Origin: Actinomycetota bacterium | GTDB taxonomy: Bacteria > Actinomycetota > Thermoleophilia > Solirubrobacterales > Solirubrobacteraceae | Assembly: GCA_005788585.1 (NCBI GenBank) | Contig: SYBY01000074.1 | Coordinates: forward strand, 1 to 20,930 | DNA: 20,930 bases | Reading direction: 5' to 3' | Shown: one piece after another, positions 14,495 through 20,930 of the stretch | Numbering within the stretch: the stretch's first letter is position 1 | Layout: the number at the start of each line of letters is the position of its first letter | Translations under genes and position numbers: made by a program | The notes under the pieces: model-generated | What the model was told of the DNA's origin: nothing | Seen by the model: only the letters and a program-made list of their open reading frames with translations | Database searches by the model: none

Positions 14495-16324
14495 ATGCCC
14501 CACATTCGTCTCAGTATTCGTACGAAGCTGCTCGGCCTGTCCGGCCTGCTGCTTGTGCTCATGGCCGTCATCGGCCTGGTCGGCATCAACAACCTCGGCT
14601 CGGTTGCCGAGAAGGCCGACGTCGCCAACAACACCGCGACCGAGCCGCTGGCCGATCTCGTCGCCGCTGCGTCAGCCGTGAACGAGAACCGCGCGCTCGT
14701 CGGCTACCACGTGCTCACCGAGGACCCCGCGCGCATGCGCGAGCTCGAGGAGCAGATCGCCGCGAACTCCAAGATCATCGACCGGTCGCTGGCCGCCATC
14801 AAGCCCACGCTCGTGAGCGCCGAGGGCCGGCGGCTCTTCGCGCAGATCGCCGAGAAGCGCACGGAGAACAGCAAGGACCGTGACGCCGTGCTGGACCTCT
14901 CGCGCGACCGGCGCACCGCCGAGGCCACCTCGCTCACCAACCGCGAGTACATTCCCGCCTCCGAAGAGGTCAACGCCCTGTTCGGCGCGCTGCTGAAATC
15001 CAAGCGGGGCGTCTCCGACGCGACCACCGCGTCGATCAACGACACCTACGCGTCGAGCAAGTCCGTCACGATCATCCTGCTCGCCGTCGCGATCCTGTTC
15101 GGCGCGATCGCGTCGTTCCTCGTCGCCCGCGCCATGTCGCGCAACGTCGGCCAGGTGCTCGTCGCCGCCGAGGGCATCGCCGAGGGCGACGTCGATCAGC
15201 ACGTCGACGTCAAGAGCACCGACGAGATCGGCACCATGGCCGCGGCGTTCGGGCGCATGACCGCCTACCTGCAGGAGATCGCCGACAACGCCAAGCGCGT
15301 GGCGTCCGGTGACCTGACCGTCGAGATCACGCCGAAGTCCGAGCGCGACACGCTGGGGACCTCGTTCGCCACGATGACCGCGGGCCTGCGCGAGACCGTC
15401 GGCGAGGTCCAGAAGACCGCCGAGACGCTGTCGAGCTCGTCGCAGCAGATGGCGTCCACCTCCGAGGAGGCCGGCCGCGCCGTCGGCGAGATCGCCAACG
15501 CCGTCGGCGAGGTCGCCGCCGGCGCCCAGAAGCAGGTCGAGGCCGTCGAGTCGGCACGTGCCGTGTCCGAGGACGTCGTCCGTGCCACGTCGGAGTCGGC
15601 CGCCAACGCGGCGCAGACGTCCGACTCGGCCGCCCAGGCCCGCGAGGTCGCCCGCGAGGGCGCCGTCGCCGCCGAGGAGGCCAGCCGCGCGATGGAGGCC
15701 GTCCGCGCGTCCAGCGGCGAGGTGACGAACGCGATCCGCGGTCTCGGATCCAAGAGCGAGCAGATCGGCGGGATCGTCGACACGATCGGCGGCATCGCCG
15801 AGCAGACGAACCTGCGGGCGCTCCACGCCGCCATCGAGGCCGCGCGCGCCGGCGAGCAGGGCCGCGGGTTCGCGGTCGTCGCCGAGGAGGTCCGCAAGCT
15901 CGCCGAGGAGTCCCAGGGCGCGGCCGAGCAGATCGCCACGCTCATCGGCGAGATCCAGACCGAGACGTCCCGCACCGTCGACGCCGTCGAGGCCGGCTCC
16001 CGCCAGACCGAAGAGGGCGCGGCCACGGTGGAGCAGGCGCGGACGCAGTTCGTCCGCATCGGCGAGTCCGTCGAGGACGTCGGCGGCCGGGTCGAGCAGA
16101 TCGCCGCGGCCATCGCCGAGATCGCCGAGTCCGCCCGCCGGATGAGCGACGACATGACGTCGGTCGCGTCGGTCGCCGAGCAGTCCTCGGCCTCCAGTGA
16201 AGAGGTGTCCGCGTCCACCGAGCAGACCTCGGCGTCGACGCAGGAGATCGCGGCCTCGGCGCAGGAGCTCGCCTCCACCGCCGAGGGTCTGTCGACCCTC
16301 GTGCAGCGCTTCCAGCTGCGCTAG
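14495..16324 (+). CDS. Methyl-accepting chemotaxis protein
   Basis: Inner-membrane chemoreceptor of 609 residues. TM1 spans about 12-31 and TM2 about 189-213; between them lies a helical periplasmic sensor of the four-helix-bundle kind (about 35-185). A HAMP domain starts at 214, followed by a second HAMP-like stretch (about 267-312, [18 protein letters not shown]). The long coiled-coil signalling domain has its tip at 434-454. The tip reads [18 protein letters not shown] instead of the near-universal [18 protein letters not shown], giving Arg441 and His444. Glu/Gln/Ser/Ala-rich heptads on both arms are possible methylation sites. The frame opens at an ATG at 14405, but I choose 14495 for the basic N-terminus [11 protein letters not shown] just before TM1 and the GAGGT four bases upstream. 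cheW follows. The ligand is unknown. Confidence 0.93.
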   Translation: MPHIRLSIRTKLLGLSGLLLVLMAVIGLVGINNLGSVAEKADVANNTATEPLADLVAAASAVNENRALVGYHVLTEDPARMRELEEQIAANSKIIDRSLAAIKPTLVSAEGRRLFAQIAEKRTENSKDRDAVLDLSRDRRTAEATSLTNREYIPASEEVNALFGALLKSKRGVSDATTASINDTYASSKSVTIILLAVAILFGAIASFLVARAMSRNVGQVLVAAEGIAEGDVDQHVDVKSTDEIGTMAAAFGRMTAYLQEIADNAKRVASGDLTVEITPKSERDTLGTSFATMTAGLRETVGEVQKTAETLSSSSQQMASTSEEAGRAVGEIANAVGEVAAGAQKQVEAVESARAVSEDVVRATSESAANAAQTSDSAAQAREVAREGAVAAEEASRAMEAVRASSGEVTNAIRGLGSKSEQIGGIVDTIGGIAEQTNLRALHAAIEAARAGEQGRGFAVVAEEVRKLAEESQGAAEQIATLIGEIQTETSRTVDAVEAGSRQTEEGAATVEQARTQFVRIGESVEDVGGRVEQIAAAIAEIAESARRMSDDMTSVASVAEQSSASSEEVSASTEQTSASTQEIAASAQELASTAEGLSTLVQRFQLR

Positions 16325-16342
16325 CCCGACCGCAATTGTCCT

Positions 16343-16377
16343 GACGGGGTGCGGGCCTGGACGGCCCGCACCCCGTC
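16343..16377. terminator. Perfect 15-bp hairpin between the MCP gene and cheW
   Basis: The arms 16343-16357 (GACGGGGTGCGGGCC) and 16363-16377 are exact inverted copies around the loop TGGAC. It starts 18 bases after the MCP stop and ends 8 bases before the cheW Shine-Dalgarno sequence. No T-run follows, so it may be a U-less actinobacterial terminator, a partial attenuator or an mRNA-stabilising element. Confidence 0.6.
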
Positions 16378-16395
16378 CCGTTCTCAGGAGGTTCC

Positions 16396-16833
16396 ATGTC
16401 CGACCACGAGCAGCTCGTGATCTTCACCGTCGGCGGCGAGCAGTACGCGCTGCCCATCGATCGCGTCCGCGAGATCATCCGCCTGCGCGACCTGCGCACG
16501 GTCGACGCCAGCGACCCGGCCATCCGCGGCGTCATCAGCCTGCGCGGCAAGATCATCCCCGTCCATGACCTGGCGGTCCGCCTGGGCCTCGAGCCTCAGC
16601 AGGCCGACGGCGCGAAGATCGTCATCGTCGAGGGCGCCGGCGAGGCCGTCGGCGCGATCGTCGATGACGTCGAAGAGGTGCACACCGTGCCCGCCTCGGA
16701 GATCGAGCCGGTGCCGGACGTCGGATCCGAGCTGCTCACAGGCATCGCCCGCATCGAGGAGCGGCTCGTCGCGATCCTCGACTGCGACCGCGCCTTTCCC
16801 AGGCACCGCGTCGCAGACGAGGCGCTCGCGTAG
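16396..16833 (+). CDS. cheW: Chemotaxis coupling protein CheW
   Basis: Cytosolic adaptor linking chemoreceptors to the CheA kinase, 145 residues, the normal single-domain length. Family motifs are FTVGGEQYALPIDRVREII (10-28), IRGVISLRGKIIPVHDL (43-59, with the receptor-binding Arg of the LRG motif) and IVIVEGAGEAVGAIVDDVEEV (75-95). The C-terminus LTGIARIEERLVAILD is typical. It has the strongest ribosome-binding site in the window, AGGAGG at 16386-16391, four bases from the ATG, directly after the 15-bp hairpin. No cheA, cheY, cheR or cheB lies nearby, so the pair is an orphan receptor-adaptor unit relative to this window. Its stop is one base from the stop of the convergent permease gene. 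Confidence 0.95.
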   Translation: MSDHEQLVIFTVGGEQYALPIDRVREIIRLRDLRTVDASDPAIRGVISLRGKIIPVHDLAVRLGLEPQQADGAKIVIVEGAGEAVGAIVDDVEEVHTVPASEIEPVPDVGSELLTGIARIEERLVAILDCDRAFPRHRVADEALA

Positions 16834-16834
16834 C

Positions 16835-18223
16835 TCAGTCCTCCGGGCGCGCGTCCAGATCGGTGGCGTCGAACTCCTCGACGCCACCGGTCAGCTGCCG
16901 GTTGACGAACCACAGCAGCACCCCGATCGCCAGCAGGATCCCGGCGCGCAGGTAGCTCTCCCCGCTCTTCTGCGTCATCAGCCCGAGGCAGACCACGATG
17001 CCGATGACGGGAATGACCGCCGGCGTCACGAAGTGGTCGTGCTCGACCGGCGTGTTGCGGAGCACGAGCACCGCGACGTTGACCGCGACGAAGACCGCGA
17101 GCAGCAGCAGCACGGTGGTGTCGGCGAGCGCCGACAGGTCGCCGGTGCTCACGAGCACCACGGCGATCGTCGACGTGAAGATGATCGCGACCCACGGGGT
17201 CTGGCGGGTCTCGTGCACCCGGCCGAGCCCGCGCGGCACGATGCCCTGGCTCGACATGCCATACGTGATCCGTGACGCCATGATCATGTTGATGAGCGCG
17301 CCGTTGGCCACCGCGAGCAGCGCGATGAACGAGAACACCTCGGTCGACATCGCCAGCGGTCCCTGGTCGACGACCTCCAGCAGCGGGCCGCTCGAGGACA
17401 CCAGATCGCTCGTCGGCACCGCCATCGACGCGATCACCGTCACCAGCAGGTAGATCACGCCCGCGATCAGCAGCCCGCCGAACAGGGCCAGCGGGTACGC
17501 GTGCGCCGGGTCCTTCGTCTCCTCCGCGACGTTCACGGAGTCCTCGAAGCCGATGAGCGCGTAGAACGCCAGTGCAGCGCCGGAGAGGATCGCCAGCGGT
17601 ACCGCGTCGCCCTCCTTGAAGTCCAGCGCGCGGCCGGGGTCGCCCCCGCCGTCGAACACGAACGCCGCGCCGATCACGACGACGAGCAGCAGCCCCACGC
17701 ACTCCACCGCGGTGAGCCCGAGGTTCAGCTTCACGGACTCCGAGATGCCGCGGAAGTTGATGAGCCCGATCACGACGATGAACCCGATGCCGACGAGCAC
17801 CACCGGCACCTCGACGAACTCCCCGAGGTAGTCGCCACCGAAGGCGCGCGCGAGCGTCGAGGCCGACGTGACGCCGGACATCATCACCGCGAACGCCACG
17901 ATGAACGTGAAGAACGGCACCTTGAACGCGCCGTTGACCCAGACCGCGGCACCGCCCGCGCGCGGGAACTTCGTCACGAGCTCCGCGTACGCGAACGCCG
18001 TGAACAGCGCGAGGGCGAGGGCGAGCAGGAACGACGCCCAGATCGCGCCGCCGACCTTCCCGCCGACCTCCCCCACGAGCGCGTAGATGCCCGCGCCGAG
18101 CACGTCGCCGACGATGAACACCACGAGCATCGGCCGGGTGATCGCCCGGTTCAGCGGCGTGGCCGGCGTGGCCGGGACGGGGATCCGGCCGCCGGGGGCG
18201 CCGTGCGGGAGACGTGGGTTCAT
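16835..18223 (-). CDS. APC-superfamily amino acid permease
   Basis: Integral membrane transporter of 462 residues with about 12 hydrophobic helices. The TM1 signature reads VGDVLGAGIYALVGEVGG, matching the unwound G-x-G-I motif of amino acid-polyamine-organocation carriers. The TM6 region LAFYALIGFEDSVNVAEETKDPAHAYP matches the family FxGFD-x-x-x-x-x-AEE-KNP motif. Other matches are the AYAELVTKFPRAGGAAVW segment after TM2 and the ASRITYGMSSQGIVP loop after TM8. An in-frame extension exists upstream, but its sequence is not membrane-like and overlaps the divergent gene, so I choose ATG 18223. The C-terminal tail is acidic. The substrate cannot be read; an amino acid is likely. Divergent from the HD-hydrolase gene (61 bases between starts) and convergent with cheW. 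Confidence 0.92.
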   Translation of the reverse strand: MNPRLPHGAPGGRIPVPATPATPLNRAITRPMLVVFIVGDVLGAGIYALVGEVGGKVGGAIWASFLLALALALFTAFAYAELVTKFPRAGGAAVWVNGAFKVPFFTFIVAFAVMMSGVTSASTLARAFGGDYLGEFVEVPVVLVGIGFIVVIGLINFRGISESVKLNLGLTAVECVGLLLVVVIGAAFVFDGGGDPGRALDFKEGDAVPLAILSGAALAFYALIGFEDSVNVAEETKDPAHAYPLALFGGLLIAGVIYLLVTVIASMAVPTSDLVSSSGPLLEVVDQGPLAMSTEVFSFIALLAVANGALINMIMASRITYGMSSQGIVPRGLGRVHETRQTPWVAIIFTSTIAVVLVSTGDLSALADTTVLLLLAVFVAVNVAVLVLRNTPVEHDHFVTPAVIPVIGIVVCLGLMTQKSGESYLRAGILLAIGVLLWFVNRQLTGGVEEFDATDLDARPED

Positions 18224-18268
18224 CGCAGGAGTCTGCCCTTGGCGCCACCTGACACAAACGGCGCCGCG

Positions 18269-18274
18269 TAGGCT
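18269..18274 (+). promoter_or_regulatory. Possible -10 box for the HD hydrolase gene
   Basis: TAGGCT lies 10 bases before the GTG at 18285 in the 61-base divergent gap (18224-18284). A transcript would have a leader of only 3-4 bases. No -35 hexamer was recognised and no ribosome-binding site is visible. Confidence 0.3.
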
Positions 18275-18284
18275 CGCACACGCC

Positions 18285-18950
18285 GTGGCCGAATCGTTCA
18301 CCGACACCCCGCTGCTCACCGCGCGGTTTGACGCCGCGCTGCACCACGCCACCGCGCACCACGCCCGGCAGCTGCGCAAGGGAACGCCGGTTCCCTACGC
18401 CGCGCACCTGCTGGCCGCCGCGTCGCTCGTGCTCGAGATGGGCGGCGACGAGGACGAGGCGATCGCCGCGCTGCTGCACGACGTCGTCGAGGACGGCGGC
18501 GGCCGCGAGGCGCTGGACGAGATCGAGCGGCGGTTCGGCCCGGTCGTCGCCGGGCTCGTGCTCGACAACACCGACGCCGTCGAGCGAACAGAGGAGAACG
18601 GCCCGCCCGCCCTGGGGTGGTACCACCGCAAGCGCGGGTTCGTCGAGAGCTTCCCCGAGAAGGCGCCGGCCGCCCTGCGGGTCAGCCTCGCCGACAAGCT
18701 CCACAACGCCCGCTCGATCCTCACCGACTACCGCACCCACGGCGATGACCTCTGGGCGCGATTCGGGCAGGGCCAGGGCCTCGCGACCCGTGTCTACTAC
18801 CGCTCGCTGGCCCGCGCCTTCGAGCAGGAACGCGCCCGCCTGGGCCCGCTCGCCGGCCCCTACGTCGACGAGCTGCGGCGGACCGTCGACGCGATCACCG
18901 CGCTCGCCGAGGAGCACCAGGGACCCGATTCGCGGGCCTTCCTGGCCTGA
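18285..18950 (+). CDS. Small HD-domain hydrolase of the RelA/SpoT-hydrolase (MESH1-like) type
   Basis: A 221-residue single-domain protein. It carries the metal and catalytic residues of the (p)ppGpp hydrolase domain of Rel enzymes: His41 in PYAAH, His65-Asp66 and Glu69-Asp70 in HDVVED, and Asp137 with Asn141 in LADKLHNAR. Spacings match Rel (His53, His77-Asp78, Glu81-Asp82, Asp144, Asn148) closely, as does Arg31-Lys32 before PY. There is no synthetase, TGS or ACT domain, so it resembles small alarmone hydrolases that remove the 3'-pyrophosphate of ppGpp. Related HD proteins may act on other nucleotides, so the substrate is inferred. The frame is open upstream into the permease gene on the other strand. 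GTG 18285 gives a sensible N-terminus (MAESFTDTPLLTARF). Confidence 0.85.
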   Translation: MAESFTDTPLLTARFDAALHHATAHHARQLRKGTPVPYAAHLLAAASLVLEMGGDEDEAIAALLHDVVEDGGGREALDEIERRFGPVVAGLVLDNTDAVERTEENGPPALGWYHRKRGFVESFPEKAPAALRVSLADKLHNARSILTDYRTHGDDLWARFGQGQGLATRVYYRSLARAFEQERARLGPLAGPYVDELRRTVDAITALAEEHQGPDSRAFLA

Positions 18951-18959
18951 TGGCAGGTC

Positions 18960-18984
18960 AATTTGTGCGAATCCCACAGAAATT
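18960..18984. promoter_or_regulatory. AT-rich imperfect dyad upstream of the reductase-desaturase genes
   Basis: AATTTGTG (18960-18967) and CACAGAAATT (18975-18984) form an imperfect inverted repeat around CGAATCC. The 93-base gap 18951-19043 is the most AT-rich stretch nearby. A TAGCCT at 19012-19017, 26 bases before the reductase ATG, is a possible -10 box. Position suggests an operator for a lipid-responsive regulator; no regulator gene is adjacent. Confidence 0.35.
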
Positions 18985-19043
18985 CGAGCTGGATTTGCGG
19001 ATACCGCGGAGTAGCCTCGTGATCCTGTGGCGATCATGAGCGT

Positions 19044-20108
19044 ATGCACGTCCTCGATGTGGCTGCGTCCCTCACCACGCCGCTGCTGCCTGACGACTAC
19101 CTGACGTACGTCAACCCGCTGTGGTCCCGGCGCGAGCCGCGCGGCCGCATCGATGCCGTGATGCCGGAGACCCGGGACAGTGCGACGATCTGGCTGACCC
19201 CGGGCATCGGCTGGCCGGCCCACACGCCCGGGCAGTACGTGCGCGTCGGCGTCGATGTCGATGGTGTCCGCCACTGGCGCACCTACTCGCTGACGTCCGT
19301 CCCAGGCCGCAAGGACAAGCGGATCGCGATCACCGTGAAGGCCATCCCCGACGGCGTGGTCTCCACCCATCTCGTCCGCAACGCGCGCCGCGGCATGATC
19401 GTGCGCCTCGCGCCGCCCGCCGGCGAGTTCGTCCTCCCCGAGCGGCTCGACCAGCCGCTGCTGTTCGTCACCGCCGGCAGCGGCATCACGCCGATCCTCG
19501 GCATGCTCCGCACGCTCGCCGCCCGCGGACCGCTCCCGGACATCACGCACGTGCATCTCGCGCCGTCCCGCGACGAGGTCATCGCGCGCGTCGACCTCCA
19601 GCGGCTGGAGCGCCGCCACCCTGCGTACCGCCTGCACGAGCACCACGACGACCGGCGCGGCATCTTCGACGTCGTCGCCCTCGACGCCGTCGTCCCCGAC
19701 TGGCGCACCCGCCCGACCTGGGCGTGCGGCCCCGCACCGCTGCTCGACGCGCTCGCCACGCGGTTCGAAGCCGAGGGCGTCGCCGACCACCTGCACATCG
19801 AGCGCTTCCGCCCGGTCGTCGCCGCCGACGGCGCGGCCGGCGCGGGCGGACTCGTCCGCTTCACCGCGTCGGGCCGCGAGGTCGAGGCCGACGGCGCCAC
19901 CCCGCTGCTCACCGTCGGCGAGGAGGCCGGCGTCCTCATGCCCAGCGGCTGCCGCAGGGGCATCTGCCACACCTGCGTCGGCGCCCTGTGCGCCGGCAGC
20001 GTCCGCGATCTGCGCACCGGCGAGCAGATCGAGGGCGACCCCGATGACCCGCCGCACATCCGGACGTGCGTCTCCGCCGCCGCCGGACCCGTCGAACTCT
20101 CCCTCTAG
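19044..20108 (+). CDS. FAD/[2Fe-2S] oxidoreductase, probable electron donor to the desaturase
   Basis: A 354-residue flavin reductase with a C-terminal plant-type ferredoxin. It would pass electrons from NAD(P)H through FAD and [2Fe-2S] to the desaturase encoded next. Domains: an FAD-binding barrel with HWRTYSLTS (77-85); an NAD(P)-binding domain with TAGSGITPILGML (143-155) and WACGP (226-230); and a ferredoxin domain from about 268 with Cys303, Cys308, Cys311 and Cys342 (C-x4-C-x2-C-x30-C). The N-terminal YLTYVNPLWS (19-28) resembles the mycobacterial oxidoreductase Rv3230c, known as the partner of the stearoyl-CoA desaturase DesA3, and gene order is the same. ATG 19044 is the first possible start after an in-frame TGA at 19020. 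The desaturase start is 18 bases downstream. Confidence 0.92.
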   Translation: MHVLDVAASLTTPLLPDDYLTYVNPLWSRREPRGRIDAVMPETRDSATIWLTPGIGWPAHTPGQYVRVGVDVDGVRHWRTYSLTSVPGRKDKRIAITVKAIPDGVVSTHLVRNARRGMIVRLAPPAGEFVLPERLDQPLLFVTAGSGITPILGMLRTLAARGPLPDITHVHLAPSRDEVIARVDLQRLERRHPAYRLHEHHDDRRGIFDVVALDAVVPDWRTRPTWACGPAPLLDALATRFEAEGVADHLHIERFRPVVAADGAAGAGGLVRFTASGREVEADGATPLLTVGEEAGVLMPSGCRRGICHTCVGALCAGSVRDLRTGEQIEGDPDDPPHIRTCVSAAAGPVELSL

Positions 20109-20126
20109 CGCGAAAGGGACCTCCTC

Positions 20127-20930
20127 ATGAACCCCTCAGCATCTCCGCTCGCCCACCTCACTCCCGAGGACATCGAGGACATCGGCCGCGAACTCGACGC
20201 CATCCGTGACGAGGTCTACGCCGACCTCGGCGAGGAGGACGCCGCCTACATCCGCAAGGTCATCGCGGCCCAGCGCGGCCTCGAGCTCGCCGGCCGCGGC
20301 GCGCTGCTCGTCTCGCTCTTCCCGCCGGCCTGGCTGGCCGGGACGACCATGCTCTCGGTCGCGAAGATCCTGGAGAACATGGAGCTCGGGCACAACATCA
20401 TGCACGGGCAGTGGGACTGGATGCGCGACCCGGAGATCCACTCCACGACGTGGGAGTGGGACAACGTCTCGAGCTCGGACGGGTGGAAGCACTCGCACAA
20501 CTTCCAGCACCACACCTTCACGAACGTCATCGGCAAGGACCGCGACCTCGGGTACACCCTGCTGCGCATCGATCCCGAGCAGCCGTGGAACCCGCTGCAC
20601 CTGCTGCAGCCCGTGACGAACACCGTGCTCGCGCTGTTCTTCGAATGGGGCGTCGCGTTCTACGACCTGGAGATCGACGAGGCCCGCGCCGGCAAGCGCC
20701 CGTGGAGCAACGTCGCGTCCGACGTCAAGCGCCTGGCGAAGAAGGCCACGAAGCAGCTCACCAAGGACTACGTCGTGTGGCCTGCCCTCTCGGGCCCGTC
20801 GTTCATCCCGGCGTTCCTCGGCAACGTCACCGCCAACGCGGCGCGCAACGTGTGGACGCACGGCGTCATCTTCTGCGGCCACTTCCCCGACGGGGTGCAG
20901 ACGTTCGACTACGACGAGGAGCAGCTCGAG
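20127..20930 (+). CDS. Membrane fatty-acid (acyl-CoA) desaturase, DesA3-like, 3' end missing
   Basis: The first 268 residues of a membrane di-iron desaturase; the frame is still open at the window end. Histidine-box features are ELGHNIMHGQWDW (87-98, H89-x3-H93) and WKHSHNFQHHTFTN (120-133, His124, His128, His129). THGVIFCGHFPDG (244-256) begins the region leading to the third box, which lies beyond the window. The HGQWDWM and HSTTWEWD segments are characteristic of the mycobacterial DesA3 group, which places a delta-9 double bond in stearoyl-CoA. Hydrophobic segments occur at about 59-78 and 160-178. The ATG is preceded by AAAGGGA (20113-20119), a reasonable ribosome-binding site, and lies 18 bases after the reductase gene, so the two are almost certainly cotranscribed. 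Substrate and double-bond position are inferred from the closest family. Confidence 0.92.
   Translation, partial: MNPSASPLAHLTPEDIEDIGRELDAIRDEVYADLGEEDAAYIRKVIAAQRGLELAGRGALLVSLFPPAWLAGTTMLSVAKILENMELGHNIMHGQWDWMRDPEIHSTTWEWDNVSSSDGWKHSHNFQHHTFTNVIGKDRDLGYTLLRIDPEQPWNPLHLLQPVTNTVLALFFEWGVAFYDLEIDEARAGKRPWSNVASDVKRLAKKATKQLTKDYVVWPALSGPSFIPAFLGNVTANAARNVWTHGVIFCGHFPDGVQTFDYDEEQLE

Noticed and set aside
16596..20057. A minus-strand open frame of over 1100 codons crossing several genes
   Set aside because: It runs antisense to cheW, the HD hydrolase and the reductase and through the permease gene in part out of frame. Its sequence is low-complexity Arg/Gly/Ala/Asp typical of GC-rich shadow frames, without recognisable domains. 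Each region has a well-supported gene in another frame.
1..20930. tRNA, rRNA, CRISPR arrays, insertion sequences, prophage or defence genes
   Set aside because: No cloverleaf, repeat-spacer array, transposase, integrase or nuclease-like protein was recognised on either strand. Intergenic gaps are all under about 150 bases and are accounted for by regulatory candidates.

Overview
This is a gene-dense, very GC-rich window. Codon third positions are overwhelmingly G or C, GTG starts are common, most operon-leading genes lack a Shine-Dalgarno sequence, and cotranscribed genes overlap by 4-8 bases. That pattern fits a high-GC actinobacterium. The mix of TrkAH, a GntR-controlled Sox operon, an MCP-CheW pair and a secreted protein with a basic beta-rich C-terminal domain suggests a soil Thermoleophilia/Solirubrobacterales relative. 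This taxonomic guess is inference and no rRNA is present to confirm it. I see no tRNA, rRNA, CRISPR array, insertion sequence or prophage gene. No gene-free stretch exceeds about 150 bases.

Layout. 1-4045 (+): 3' part of an aldehyde dehydrogenase, then trkA and trkH, which encode a potassium uptake system. 4042-4773 (-): an exported lysyl-oxidase-family protein whose stop codon overlaps that of trkH. 4890-6569 (+): a Tat-exported PhoD phosphatase ending in a hairpin terminator shared with the convergent gntR. 6585-7370 (-): a GntR/UTRA regulator, divergent from 7478-13221 (+), a five-gene operon soxD-soxA-soxG-soxB-purU. This operon encodes a heterotetrameric sarcosine-oxidase-type flavoenzyme with a tetrahydrofolate domain, plus formyl-THF deformylase. 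13265-14347 (+): a secreted protein of unknown function. 14495-16833 (+): a chemoreceptor and its CheW, separated by a perfect 15-bp hairpin. 16835-18223 (-): an APC-family permease. 18285-18950 (+): a small single-domain HD hydrolase of the alarmone-hydrolase type. 19044-20930 (+): a ferredoxin-type oxidoreductase followed by a membrane fatty-acid desaturase cut off by the window end, a pair resembling mycobacterial Rv3230c-DesA3.

How the genes work together. The Sox complex would oxidatively demethylate an N-methylated amino acid, hand the methyl carbon to THF, and PurU would release it as formate. The gntR-soxD intergenic region carries two related palindromes 63 bp apart, each lying against a -10-like element of one of the two divergent promoters, so the GntR protein probably represses both itself and the operon.

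Most notable observations: (1) the Sox alpha subunit keeps complete cysteine sets for two [2Fe-2S] clusters that, as I recall, characterised heterotetrameric sarcosine oxidases lack, so it may be a dehydrogenase rather than a classical oxidase; (2) the lysyl-oxidase-like protein keeps the cofactor Lys and Tyr but has lost two of three copper histidines; (3) the chemoreceptor has two substitutions in its nearly invariant tip; (4) several genes share a TANNNT box exactly seven bases before the start codon, a leaderless-promoter pattern.
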